NCBI GenBank assembly: GCA_965204215.1
Contig: CBDBDZ010000014.1
Location: 186,001-250,000, forward strand
Length of the DNA stretch: 64,000 nt
Direction: 5' to 3'
Source: CBDBDZ01 sp965204215
GTDB lineage: Bacteria; Pseudomonadota; Gammaproteobacteria; Pseudomonadales; GM7GCV1
The position numbers were made by a program, and so were the translations under genes. Under the pieces are notes generated by a model. The model worked only from the letters and a program-made list of their open reading frames with translations, did not search any database and was not told where the DNA came from. Below, one piece after another: positions 27,943-36,465 of this stretch; the first letter of the stretch is position 1; every line of letters begins with the position of its first letter.

Positions 27943-28596
27943 TTAGAATATCTTTGATCGCTTCACAAAATTTGTAATATGCTCAGGTGTTGCAACACCA
28001 TGAGCCAATCTTGGGCAATTGTCTACCCCGGTAATTTTGGTTTCTAAATTAATTGTTCCTGCCCAAATATCTAACTCGTAATCAGCTTCGGCATCATTGG
28101 GTGGACCTGTGCGTACTTTGGCAGAAGCTTCATTAATAGGCACTTTGACAACCAAAGTGGCGTTTAATTCTTGTTGAGTATGTGGTCGAACACCTTTTGA
28201 ACGACCAGAAATCAGGTGATCTAATAGCAAGTTTAACGATTCCACCTTCTCGGTGCCCGTAACTTTTTCAGCTTTCCCGAACAGTATTGCAGAACGATAA
28301 TTAACAGAGTGATGAAACCCAGAGCGCGCCAAAACGATGCCATCAAGTAGAGTCACAGTAATACAGATAATCTGTCCGTTTAGCATGGTATTCATCATTT
28401 GGTTGTGCAGGTGACCATGAAAGTAAATGGCATCGCCTATGCGCACATAAGCAGTAGGAATGACTCGCGCTTCAGCTTCTGCAACAAAACCTACATGGCA
28501 TAGAAAGCTGGAATCAACAATTTGGTAGATTTGCTCTTTGCTGTAAACGGCATTTTTCTTGCCGCGAACCAATGTAGTTTTTGGGGTCTGTTTCAT
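27943..28596 (-). CDS. Pyridoxamine 5'-phosphate oxidase family (FMN split-barrel) protein
   Basis: Likely FMN-binding oxidoreductase of the NimA-like/COG3467 group; substrate unknown. 217 residues. Residues 15-150 form the split barrel (FLCHVGFVAEAEARVIPTAYVRIGDAIYFHGH, then GIVLARSGFHHSVNYRSAILFGKA). The ATG overlaps the stop of the amidohydrolase gene by 4 bp (ATGA), so the two are translationally coupled and probably act in one pathway. Confidence 0.85.
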   Translation of the reverse strand: MKQTPKTTLVRGKKNAVYSKEQIYQIVDSSFLCHVGFVAEAEARVIPTAYVRIGDAIYFHGHLHNQMMNTMLNGQIICITVTLLDGIVLARSGFHHSVNYRSAILFGKAEKVTGTEKVESLNLLLDHLISGRSKGVRPHTQQELNATLVVKVPINEASAKVRTGPPNDAEADYELDIWAGTINLETKITGVDNCPRLAHGVATPEHITNFVKRSKIF

Positions 28597-30290
28597 AATC
28601 TGCTTGGTTGCGCTTGATAGACCGTTTTCCCCCGAGAAATAGTCTCTATAATTTTCAAATTCAGAAGATCTTCTTTGTTCATGGTTAAAGGGTTTTGTGA
28701 TGTAATGACTAAATCCGCCTGCTTACCTACGCTAATTGAACCTTTGGTATCTTCTTCAAAATATTGCCTTGCCGCATAAATGGTCATGGCTTTAAGGGCT
28801 TCATAAGTAGAAATGCGTTGTTTGGGGCCGATAATATCGCCGCTTCGAGTACGGCGGTTGGTCGTGCTCCATAACAACCGTACCATATCTGGAGGTACTA
28901 TAGGAGTGTCGTTATGAACGGTAAAAGTCATATTGCGTCTAAGGGCTGACTGTGTTGGGCTGATGCGATAGCCGCGATCAATTCCTAACACTGAATCACG
29001 ATGCCAGTCGCCCCAAAAAAAGGTATGGGTGGAAAAGAACGATGGAATCATTCCCAACGCCGCCATTCGGTCTAATTGATCTTCGCGTACCGTTTGAGCA
29101 TGAATCATGGTAACGCGTGTATCTTTATTTTCGAGTTTTTCATGGCTTTTTGCGACTGCGTGAATTAAAATTTCTGCTGCGGCATCGCCATTAGCATGGG
29201 CTAGTAATGGCAATTTGGCGCTTAGAATCCTATCAATCATTGCCGTGGCAATGTCGGGTTGATAAATTGGATAACCGCGGTAGAGGTTATTTTGACCATG
29301 TGGTGGGACCTTATAAGGTTCCGATAAATAAGCAGTTTTACCTTGAGGTGAACCGTCCAGTATCATCTTGACCCCGCCAATTCGAAATTGGTTGTTATAG
29401 GCTTTAGAGTAGTTTTGCGGTAATTCGCCGTCTGGGTCCAGCATAAAATGATACGCTACCGTATCAATGAATAATTTATTTTGATCTGCAGCATAGGACA
29501 ATAATTTAAGAAGGTTTTCATCCGCAGCACCATCTTGAATGGTAGTAATGCCATACCTGGCATAGTAATTTTGTGCTGCTATCAAGTTCTCAACACTTTG
29601 TTCCAAACCGGGTTGTGGAAATAACTCCCGAATTCCAAAAGCTGCTTTTTCTTCTAATACACCGTTGGGGATATTGCTATCTTGTTCACGCCGATAAACG
29701 CCTCCTTTTGGGTTTTTAGTGTCAGCATTAATACCTGCCAATTCAAGCGCTTTTGAATTAACAGCACCTAAATGTCCTGACACATGAGTTAAGTAAATTG
29801 GGTGTTTTGTGCCAATTTGGTCAAGGTCGTGACGTTGAGGGTGTCTTTTTTCTTTGAGCAATGACTCATCGTAGCCATAACCTAACACCCATTGCCCTTC
29901 CGGAATTTCATTGCGCTGAATATATTCGGTTAGTGCAGTTTTCAAATCATCAAGTGTTTTAATATTACCCACTGGTGGTGATGACAGGTTAACCTGTGTA
30001 CTTAGATAGGCCTGAAAGCCAATATGTCCATGAGCGTCAATTAACCCTGGCAATAAGGCTTTATCACCCAGTTCAATAATTTTGGTAGCATCGTTTTTAA
30101 ATTTAAGTACCTTTGAACGCTTGCCAACAGCGATAATACGTTCTCCTTTTATTGCCACTGCATCTGCATTTTGGTTGCTTTCATCAACGGTAATAATGTT
30201 ATCGCCGAGATAGATGACGTCAGCGTTTTCTGTATAGGCCAAGCCACATATCAAATTAAAAATGAGTAATGAAAAAAACTTAAACTGCAA
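28593..30290 (-). CDS. Exported metal-dependent amidohydrolase (YtcJ-like)
   Basis: 565 residues with an N-terminal signal peptide (about 1-20). The amidohydrolase core includes the HGH metal motif in LIDAHGHIGF, HVSGHLGAVNS, LAHANGDAAAE and a C-terminal composite barrel (SISVGKQADLVI). This belongs to the large family of N-substituted amide hydrolases with unknown natural substrates. First gene of a two-gene unit with the FMN split-barrel protein. Confidence 0.88.
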   Translation of the reverse strand: MQFKFFSLLIFNLICGLAYTENADVIYLGDNIITVDESNQNADAVAIKGERIIAVGKRSKVLKFKNDATKIIELGDKALLPGLIDAHGHIGFQAYLSTQVNLSSPPVGNIKTLDDLKTALTEYIQRNEIPEGQWVLGYGYDESLLKEKRHPQRHDLDQIGTKHPIYLTHVSGHLGAVNSKALELAGINADTKNPKGGVYRREQDSNIPNGVLEEKAAFGIRELFPQPGLEQSVENLIAAQNYYARYGITTIQDGAADENLLKLLSYAADQNKLFIDTVAYHFMLDPDGELPQNYSKAYNNQFRIGGVKMILDGSPQGKTAYLSEPYKVPPHGQNNLYRGYPIYQPDIATAMIDRILSAKLPLLAHANGDAAAEILIHAVAKSHEKLENKDTRVTMIHAQTVREDQLDRMAALGMIPSFFSTHTFFWGDWHRDSVLGIDRGYRISPTQSALRRNMTFTVHNDTPIVPPDMVRLLWSTTNRRTRSGDIIGPKQRISTYEALKAMTIYAARQYFEEDTKGSISVGKQADLVITSQNPLTMNKEDLLNLKIIETISRGKTVYQAQPSRL

Positions 30291-30388
30291 TACAAATTAC
30301 CTTAATTAAATTGGAAAAAGGATTGTAATTGTTTACTATAGCTTCAACAAGTAGAATACATTGTTTAATCATTTATATAACAATCACT

Positions 30389-30469
30389 ATGACAATTCTA
30401 AAAGTATTTGCGCCGCTTACATTAATAGTGCTATTGACATTTTCATTTAATATTCATGCTCAAACCTAA
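30389..30469 (+). pseudogene. Orphan signal-peptide reading frame (26 residues)
   Basis: ATG followed by a near-ideal Sec signal (hydrophobic core PLTLIVLLTFSF, AxA-like end HAQ) and then an immediate TAA. It looks like the surviving 5' end of a gene for an exported protein whose remainder was deleted. No strong ribosome-binding site is seen. It lies 57 bp before the DUF2855 gene. Confidence 0.35.
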
Positions 30470-30526
30470 GCCATCGTTAATTTCGGTTAATGCCAGTTTT
30501 TATATAAAAGAGGTTAAGCAAAGATA

Positions 30527-31621
30527 ATGAAAATAACACATACCGAAATTTGGGTTAACAGAACTAATTATCACAACACTCGCAGTGTAGAATTACCACA
30601 ACCTCAATTGGCGGAAGGTGAAATATATGTCGCCATCGACAAATTTGCTTTAACTGCCAACAATGTCACTTATGCTGTCTCTGGTGATATGATTGGTTAT
30701 TGGAACTATTTTCCCACTAATGAAGAAGACTGGGGTAAAGTCACCGTGTGGGGCATGGGTGACGTTATCGAAAGCAAGCACCCTGATATTGCAGTGGGGG
30801 AGCGTATTTACGGCTTTTTTCCTATGGCTAGCCATCTTGTGATGTTACCAGGTGGTGTTAAAGAGCAATCTTTTTTTGATGATTATGAACATCGGCGTCA
30901 ATTGCCAGCACTTTACAATCGTTACAATCGCTGCCAGGCTGAACCCGAAATGATGCATGAACTGGAAGATATGCGTTGCATTTTATTCCCTCTATACATG
31001 ACAGGCTATATTATCGCTGATTTTTTATACAGCAATGATTACTTTGATGCCGAGCAAATTATTATCAGTTCTGTATCGTCTAAAACGGGTTACAGCCTTG
31101 CGGCTTTTTTACGTGAAAATAACTATAGTGGGCGAATTATTGGGCTTACTTCCCCCAGCAATGTTGATTTTGTTAAAAGCCTTACCTTCTGTGACCAGGT
31201 TGTTACTTATGATTACGCCAATTCAGTGGCTAATTTACCGTCAGTATATGTTGATATGTCTGGAGATAAATCGGTATTGTCAGCGCTGCACCACCATTTG
31301 GGTGATAACATGAAATCCAGTCAAATTGTTGGTGCCACTCATTGGAAAAGTTTTAATGAAAAAGTTGTATTGCCTGGAGCCAGACCAACACTTTTTTTCG
31401 CGCCCGCACAAATTGACAAACGCAATAAAGAGTGGGGTCCTCAAGTATTAACAGAAAAGGGGTTTACAGCTACCGTACGATTATCGTCCAAACTGAAACA
31501 GTTAATTGAAACGGAATATCATCAAGGCGTGGAGGCAATAGAAATGCTGTGGCGAGCATTGCTGGATAATGCAGTGTCTGGCAAACGCGGTATTATGGCA
31601 TCGTTAAAAGAAGGCTATTAA
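30527..31621 (+). CDS. DUF2855 family protein
   Basis: 364 residues. The family resembles medium-chain dehydrogenase/reductases but lacks a proven function. Conserved features seen: N-terminal GroES-like region (YVAIDKFALTANNVTYAVSG), IGYWNYFP, ERIYGFFPMASHLVM and a Rossmann-like part (IIISSVSSKTGYSLAAFLRE). A GTTAAGCAAAGATA stretch precedes the ATG. The TAA stop is the first codon-length of repeat A3. Confidence 0.9.
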   Translation: MKITHTEIWVNRTNYHNTRSVELPQPQLAEGEIYVAIDKFALTANNVTYAVSGDMIGYWNYFPTNEEDWGKVTVWGMGDVIESKHPDIAVGERIYGFFPMASHLVMLPGGVKEQSFFDDYEHRRQLPALYNRYNRCQAEPEMMHELEDMRCILFPLYMTGYIIADFLYSNDYFDAEQIIISSVSSKTGYSLAAFLRENNYSGRIIGLTSPSNVDFVKSLTFCDQVVTYDYANSVANLPSVYVDMSGDKSVLSALHHHLGDNMKSSQIVGATHWKSFNEKVVLPGARPTLFFAPAQIDKRNKEWGPQVLTEKGFTATVRLSSKLKQLIETEYHQGVEAIEMLWRALLDNAVSGKRGIMASLKEGY

Positions 31622-31736
31622 CCTGGCAATAAAATATCGCTCCTGCGTATTTCAATGGTTAGCGACCGAGCTATCGCTCGTCGGGGGGCACTTCCTTGTG
31701 CCACATATTAGTTCGGTATTTTCATGCCGAATTAAT
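31618..31736 (+). repeat. Repeat A copy 3 (short form)
   Basis: TTAACCTGGCAATAAAATATC ... GGTATTTTCATGCCGAATTA, with the central hairpin CGACCGAGC-TATC-GCTCGTCG followed by GGCACTTCCTTGTGCC (GGCAC/GTGCC stem). It begins within the stop codon of the DUF2855 gene and ends 24 bp before the YeeE/YedE gene. The family type for this report. Confidence 0.88.
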
Positions 31737-31759
31737 AACAACAATATTAATTTTATTTT

Positions 31760-32695
31760 ATGATTTTGGTATTTGCGCTATTACTGGCGTATATTATTGG
31801 TTATCTTGCTCAATCTGCAGGTATTTGTTTGGTCAGAGGAGTGCATTTGGCGAGAGCAAAAAAACCATCTTTCTTAGTGGCTATACTACTGGCAGGTACA
31901 TGGACCTGGATTGCCTTAGCCATTGTTGACTATACAGAAGGTAGGCACCACTACCAACTTTTTCCCCTGCAAGCGTCGTTTATCATTGGTGGATTTATTT
32001 TTGGAATAGGGGCAACTATTAACGGCGCTTGCTCTATCGGGACAATCAATCAATTTGCCAGAGGCAACAGTACCATGCTGTTTACTTTATGTGGTTGGGC
32101 ATTGGGAGGTATTATTATGCTGTACTTTCACCAATATTTAGAAAACGATTTTTCTGAATTAGCCATTCCTTATGGCGATCCATTAAAATATTCAAAATCA
32201 CATATGATGGTACTATTTAGTTTGTCGGTTATTGGTGTCGTCTGGGTGCTGTTTAACGACAATAAAAAGGCACTGCTTTTAATCGCACTGCTCGGCGTGC
32301 TGTCCGAATGTATTTTTTTAATAGAACCGCAGTGGACACCCAGCGACTTTACCATTGGCATTAGTTATGCTTATTTTTTTGATTCGGTAGCGTTACCCTC
32401 ATTTCAACGCCTGGCAATTTTCGGTTTTGTTATCCTGGGTATGATGGCGGTAGCCATTCGTTCTAAAATGTTTCAATTACAACTGCCGAAAATAACCAGT
32501 GCAGGAAACAGCTTGTTTGGCGGGCTATTAATGGGTGTTGGGGGTTTTATGGCTTTGGGTGGAAACGACAAACAACTATTAATTATGTTACCAACATTTT
32601 CATTGAGCAGCTTGTTGACACTTTTAAGCATGTTACTGGGGATATATGTGGCTTTGGTCATTTCAGACAGAATTAATCCTAGCCAAGGCAATTAA
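31760..32695 (+). CDS. YeeE/YedE family membrane transporter
   Basis: 311 residues with about nine hydrophobic spans. The paired conserved motifs SAGICLVRG and NGACSIGTINQFARGN contain the cysteines that relay thiosulfate in characterised YeeE proteins. A role in sulfur-compound uptake is therefore likely but not proven. Lies between repeat A3 and the sugar dehydrogenase gene. Confidence 0.85.
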   Translation: MILVFALLLAYIIGYLAQSAGICLVRGVHLARAKKPSFLVAILLAGTWTWIALAIVDYTEGRHHYQLFPLQASFIIGGFIFGIGATINGACSIGTINQFARGNSTMLFTLCGWALGGIIMLYFHQYLENDFSELAIPYGDPLKYSKSHMMVLFSLSVIGVVWVLFNDNKKALLLIALLGVLSECIFLIEPQWTPSDFTIGISYAYFFDSVALPSFQRLAIFGFVILGMMAVAIRSKMFQLQLPKITSAGNSLFGGLLMGVGGFMALGGNDKQLLIMLPTFSLSSLLTLLSMLLGIYVALVISDRINPSQGN

Positions 32696-32751
32696 GCTTG
32701 TGTTTAGCACAGATTATGCATGTCTGTGATAAACTGGTGGGGTCAAGCTAA

Positions 32752-32772
32752 AGCCTGATATCATATCAGGCT
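32752..32772. promoter_or_regulatory. 10-bp perfect palindrome upstream of the sugar dehydrogenase
   Basis: Arms AGCCTGATAT and ATATCAGGCT flank a single C, 28 bp before the ATG at 32801. A second dyad, CACAGA/TCTGTG (32708-32728), lies 24 bp further upstream. Possible operator, or a leader hairpin covering the ribosome-binding region. Confidence 0.4.
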
Positions 32773-32800
32773 CCGAAATTATCATTACAAGTTATGCACC

Positions 32801-33916
32801 ATGAAAAATAAATATTGTACTCTATTGTTGATTGCCATTTTCATTATACTGGCTAGCTTTCAAACACATTCTAAAGAACAAAATTATCAATTAACAACCC
32901 TGGCAGAAGGTTTAAATTACCCCTGGTCTATAGCGTTTTTACCCAATGGTGATTTTCTGCTTTCCATGCGCAGTGGTGAATTGCGGATACTATCTGTCGG
33001 TGGAGAGGTGAGTGAGCCCATTGCCAATACCCCCGAAGCCTATGTCAGAAGCCAGGGAGGTTATTTTGATGTTGTATTAGATCCAAACTTTTCCAAAAAT
33101 CAAACACTCTATCTCGCGTTTGCTTATGGCTTACCCAAGGCCAATGCCACACGTATTATTCGAGCCAAATTGGTCGATAATCGTTTAGAAAATGTTCAAC
33201 CCATATTTACAGTTAACCCGACTAAAAAGACAGCGGCACATTATGGCGGTCGTATGGTATTCCTGAATGATGGAACACTATTGCTAACCACTGGAGATGG
33301 GTTTCAACAGCGAGAAAGCTCTCAAGATGCATCCACTCAACTGGGTAAAATTGTCCGTATTAACAGCGATGGCAGTACGCCTGAGGATAACCCATTTGTG
33401 GGTGCTAAAGGCAGTGATGACAAAATTTATAGTTTAGGTCATCGCAGTCCTCAAGGACTGGCTTATGATAGCAAAAATAATATTGTTTACGCACATGAAC
33501 ATGGACCTAAAGGTGGTGATGAGGTAAATATTATTCAAGCAGGTGAAAATTACGGTTGGCCCGTTGTAACTCATGGCGTTAACTATTCAGGGGCAATTAT
33601 CTCGCCATATAAATCGTTAAAAGGTTTCGCTGACCCAATAAAAGTATGGGTGCCAAGCGTTGCCCCTTCGGGCTTAGCTTATTATGATGCCGATGCCTTC
33701 CCCAACTGGCAAGGGAGTTTATTTGTAGGTACCTTAGTCAACCACGATGTACGCAGACTAGAATTAAAAGCTGGAAAAGTCACCGAAGAAGAAATATTAT
33801 TTGCAGAAATTGACGAACGTATTCGCGATATAAAAGTCGGGTTGGATGGACTTCTCTATATTCTGACAGACTCGAAGGAAGGTAAGGTTATAAGGGTGGA
33901 GCCTCAAGCCAAGTGA
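32801..33916 (+). CDS. PQQ-dependent soluble aldose sugar dehydrogenase (YliI/Asd-like)
   Basis: Periplasmic quinoprotein of the glucose/sorbosone dehydrogenase family. 371 residues with a signal peptide (about 1-24). Beta-propeller motifs: YPWSIAFLPNGDFLLSMRSGELR, the catalytic-site histidine region HYGGRMVFLNDGTLLLTTGDG, GHRSPQGLAYD, HEHGPKGGDEVN, GENYGWPVVTHGVNYSG. It oxidises sugars with PQQ and passes electrons to the respiratory chain. No PQQ synthesis genes are in the window. Confidence 0.9.
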   Translation: MKNKYCTLLLIAIFIILASFQTHSKEQNYQLTTLAEGLNYPWSIAFLPNGDFLLSMRSGELRILSVGGEVSEPIANTPEAYVRSQGGYFDVVLDPNFSKNQTLYLAFAYGLPKANATRIIRAKLVDNRLENVQPIFTVNPTKKTAAHYGGRMVFLNDGTLLLTTGDGFQQRESSQDASTQLGKIVRINSDGSTPEDNPFVGAKGSDDKIYSLGHRSPQGLAYDSKNNIVYAHEHGPKGGDEVNIIQAGENYGWPVVTHGVNYSGAIISPYKSLKGFADPIKVWVPSVAPSGLAYYDADAFPNWQGSLFVGTLVNHDVRRLELKAGKVTEEEILFAEIDERIRDIKVGLDGLLYILTDSKEGKVIRVEPQAK

Positions 33917-33926
33917 CATTGCATAG

Positions 33927-34095
33927 TTAACCTGGCAATAAAATACCGCTCCTGCGTATTTTATTGCTCACCCTTGAAATACTGGCGAAAATATACGAAT
34001 TTCTTGTATTTCAAGGGTTCGTGACCGAGCTATCGCTCGTCAGTGGCACTTCCTTGTGCCACATATTTGTTCGGTATTTTCATGCCGAATTAATA
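33927..34095 (+). repeat. Repeat A copy 4 (long form)
   Basis: TTAACCTGGCAATAAAATACC ... TTTTCATGCCGAATTAATA, containing the long-form insert TTGAAATACTGGCG ... CTTGTATTTCAAGG and the CGAGCTATCGCTCG hairpin. It starts 11 bp after the sugar dehydrogenase stop. Repeat B2 abuts it directly. Confidence 0.87.
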
Positions 34096-34250
34096 ATCCC
34101 AAATTATGCATTAGAAATCTATTACACACAATAATGACTTCAAAAACAGGCGCTTGCTCGAAAAATAATACTCACCATAGGGTGGCTATGCCTGCGTTTA
34201 TTGTTCTTGCGCGAGCACCTGTTCTCATTGTCATTTTTGTGTTCATTCCA
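34096..34250 (+). repeat. Repeat B copy 2 (right end lost)
   Basis: From ATCCCAAATTATGCATTAGA through the long imperfect hairpin (AAAACAGGCGCTTGCTCG ... CGCGAGCACCTGTT) to GTGTTCATT, then divergence, so the right terminus is gone. Over this stretch it is nearly identical to the copy at 53505. The 74-residue reading frame inside it is not a gene. Confidence 0.85.
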
Positions 34251-34306
34251 TTGATTGCTAAAGCCTGCCAGAATTAAACAATTTGCACAAGGCGTTTTGA
34301 ATAAAT

Positions 34307-34334
34307 TTGACAACTACCTTAAAACAAGTAGACT
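34307..34334 (+). promoter_or_regulatory. Sigma-70-type promoter for DUF898-M48 operon
   Basis: Perfect TTGACA (34307-34312), 16-bp spacer, TAGACT (34329-34334, 4/6 match). An AAGAGGTATAT ribosome-binding region precedes the ATG at 34373. Confidence 0.4.
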
Positions 34335-34372
34335 GGAGCTTGTTAAAGTAGTCAAATAAAGAGGTATATATC

Positions 34373-35413
34373 ATGACTGAGGTGTCAGAAAGCAAAGCGA
34401 GGTACCCATTTAAGTTCACTGGAAATGGAGCAGCTTATTTTAAAATATGGATTGTTAATACCCTGTTAACAATTGTTACGTTTACTTTATATGCGCCATG
34501 GGCAAAGGTGCGAAAGTATCGGTATTTATATGGCAATACCTATTTAGATGACCATTCATTTGATTACACTGCCAACCCAATTCAATTGTTAAAGGGAAGA
34601 TTAATCGGAATGGCTTTGTTTATGATTTACCTTGGTGCAAGTTATTACTCTCTATCTTTGTCCATAATTGTCGCTTTTATTTTGATGGCATTGTCCCCGA
34701 TATTGATTTATTTTAGTTTGCGTTTTAACGCAAGATATAGCGAATATAGAGGTCAGAACTTTAATTTTAAGGGGACAGTGGCAGATTCATTTATTGTCAA
34801 TTTTGGCTACGTTTTTATCTCAATTTTGACATTAGGCATTTTATTTCCATTGGCATTAAAGAAATTGCATCACTACATTTATAACAATCACAGCTATGGT
34901 GGTAAAAGTTTTGAATTCGTTGCAAAAACATCAACTTATTATAAAATATTTTTTATAGCCTGGTTAATATTGATGTCAACCATCGTTGTTGGAATTCTGC
35001 TGGCTCAATTTTATTCCAGTTTTGACATGACAAATATTGACCTTGGTTCTAAAAATAATATGATTTTCACTGTCATATTATATGCTTCATTTATATTGCC
35101 AGGCATTTTAATGAGTGGTTTACTTTATAGACTGATTTTTAATAGTATCTCTGTTGAAAATGATAGTCACCAGTTTAAGTGCGATTTATCGTTGTGGCGA
35201 TGGGTATATATAGGCACGACCAACCTGATGTTGTTAGTGATAACCCTAGGGTTTTATATGCCTTGGGCAACGGTCAGGGTAGCTAAATATAAGGCTCAAT
35301 GTACCAGTGTATATGGTACAACACTTAACGACTTCATAGCGCAAGCGCAAAATGAGGAAGATGCTACTGCTACGGAAATTTCAGATGTTTTTGATATGGA
35401 TATCAGCGTATAG
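34373..35413 (+). CDS. DUF898 (YjgN-like) inner-membrane protein
   Basis: 346 residues with repeated blocks of transmembrane helices. The characteristic F(T/K)GNGAAYFKIWIVN...LYAPWAKVRKYRYLYGNTYLDDHSFDYT motif appears at the N-terminus and again in weaker form (LWRWVYIGTTNLMLLVITLGFYMPWATVRVAKY). Function unknown. It sits 11 bp before an M48 metallopeptidase gene, a recurring pairing that suggests an envelope quality-control role. Confidence 0.88.
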   Translation: MTEVSESKARYPFKFTGNGAAYFKIWIVNTLLTIVTFTLYAPWAKVRKYRYLYGNTYLDDHSFDYTANPIQLLKGRLIGMALFMIYLGASYYSLSLSIIVAFILMALSPILIYFSLRFNARYSEYRGQNFNFKGTVADSFIVNFGYVFISILTLGILFPLALKKLHHYIYNNHSYGGKSFEFVAKTSTYYKIFFIAWLILMSTIVVGILLAQFYSSFDMTNIDLGSKNNMIFTVILYASFILPGILMSGLLYRLIFNSISVENDSHQFKCDLSLWRWVYIGTTNLMLLVITLGFYMPWATVRVAKYKAQCTSVYGTTLNDFIAQAQNEEDATATEISDVFDMDISV

Positions 35414-35424
35414 CCAAGATTAGA

Positions 35425-36465
35425 ATGATTAAAGGAACATATTTTGATGGCATTTCGTCCAATGCGATAGAAGGTTCTGTCAAAATAGATGATCTAATGG
35501 TGATTGTCGAGAATGCCAACGAACAGGAAATTCTTAAAGCGCCTATAGAATCACTTAAATTTTTAAATGCTGTTGGCAATATTCCCTGCAAAATCATCTT
35601 CAAAGATAGACAGCAATTCGTCACGCACGAGACAGCCAAATTTCAAGCACTAACACGCAGCTTAAATGTAAGTGGTTTTGAGCGGAGTATGCGGTTTTTA
35701 GAGCAAAGTAAATTTACTGTTCTGACCTGTTTGTTGTTAATTGTTTCCGTTCTACTATTTACAACTTTAGTGGGTATTCCCAAATTATCAAGATACATTG
35801 CGGAAAATGTTAATAGCGATGTGTTAATTAGAAGTAGTGAAGAAACACTTTGGGCACTGGATAGATTTTTTAAGCCCTCAGAATTATCAGAACAACGCAT
35901 TCATCAGTTGCGACGTTATTTTAAAGAATACGACCCACTATATGTTAAAGAAGGTTATTCTGTAGAATTTCGCAAAGCAAAATATGCTAACGCTTTTGCA
36001 CTGCCTAACGGTACCATAGTATTTACCGATAAACTGGTAAATATGAGCGAGAATGATGAAGAGCTTCTAGCCATATACTTTCATGAACAAGGTCATGTAT
36101 ACCACCGACATGGACTAATTAACCTGGTTCAATCAGCAATGTGGAGTATAGTATTGGCTTTTATGCTGACAGATTTTGCGTCGGTGTCTGACTTGGTAGT
36201 AAACTTGCCACTAACATTGTCGTTTGCTGCAAATTCGCGAGAACTGGAAATACAGGCAGATGAATATGCTTACAATAAGCTTATTGAACATAACATTTCC
36301 ACAGAGCGTTTTTCGACCATTATGGAAAAATTAACACAAGCCTTTAAAGAAGGAGCAGGCAAGAATGAAGGCAGTAAAAAGTCAGTTCATCACTATTTTT
36401 CTACTCACCCACCTAGCGCCGAAAGAATAGAGCGGTTTCGTCTGAAACCGCTAAATAGCGGTTAG
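35425..36465 (+). CDS. M48 family membrane metallopeptidase
   Basis: 346 residues. An N-terminal domain (GTYFDGISSNAIEGSVKI) is followed by a transmembrane segment (about 93-112) and a peptidase domain with zinc motif HEQGH (about 214-218) and the third-ligand motif ELEIQADEYA. Related to HtpX/Oma1-like gluzincins. It is the second gene of the DUF898-M48 unit; its last 4 bp overlap the convergent P450 gene. Confidence 0.9.
   Translation: MIKGTYFDGISSNAIEGSVKIDDLMVIVENANEQEILKAPIESLKFLNAVGNIPCKIIFKDRQQFVTHETAKFQALTRSLNVSGFERSMRFLEQSKFTVLTCLLLIVSVLLFTTLVGIPKLSRYIAENVNSDVLIRSSEETLWALDRFFKPSELSEQRIHQLRRYFKEYDPLYVKEGYSVEFRKAKYANAFALPNGTIVFTDKLVNMSENDEELLAIYFHEQGHVYHRHGLINLVQSAMWSIVLAFMLTDFASVSDLVVNLPLTLSFAANSRELEIQADEYAYNKLIEHNISTERFSTIMEKLTQAFKEGAGKNEGSKKSVHHYFSTHPPSAERIERFRLKPLNSG

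Noticed and set aside
34056..34277. 73-residue frame between sugar dehydrogenase and DUF898
   Set aside because: It lies wholly in repeats A4 and B2, and the same sequence recurs non-coding at 37903 and 53505.
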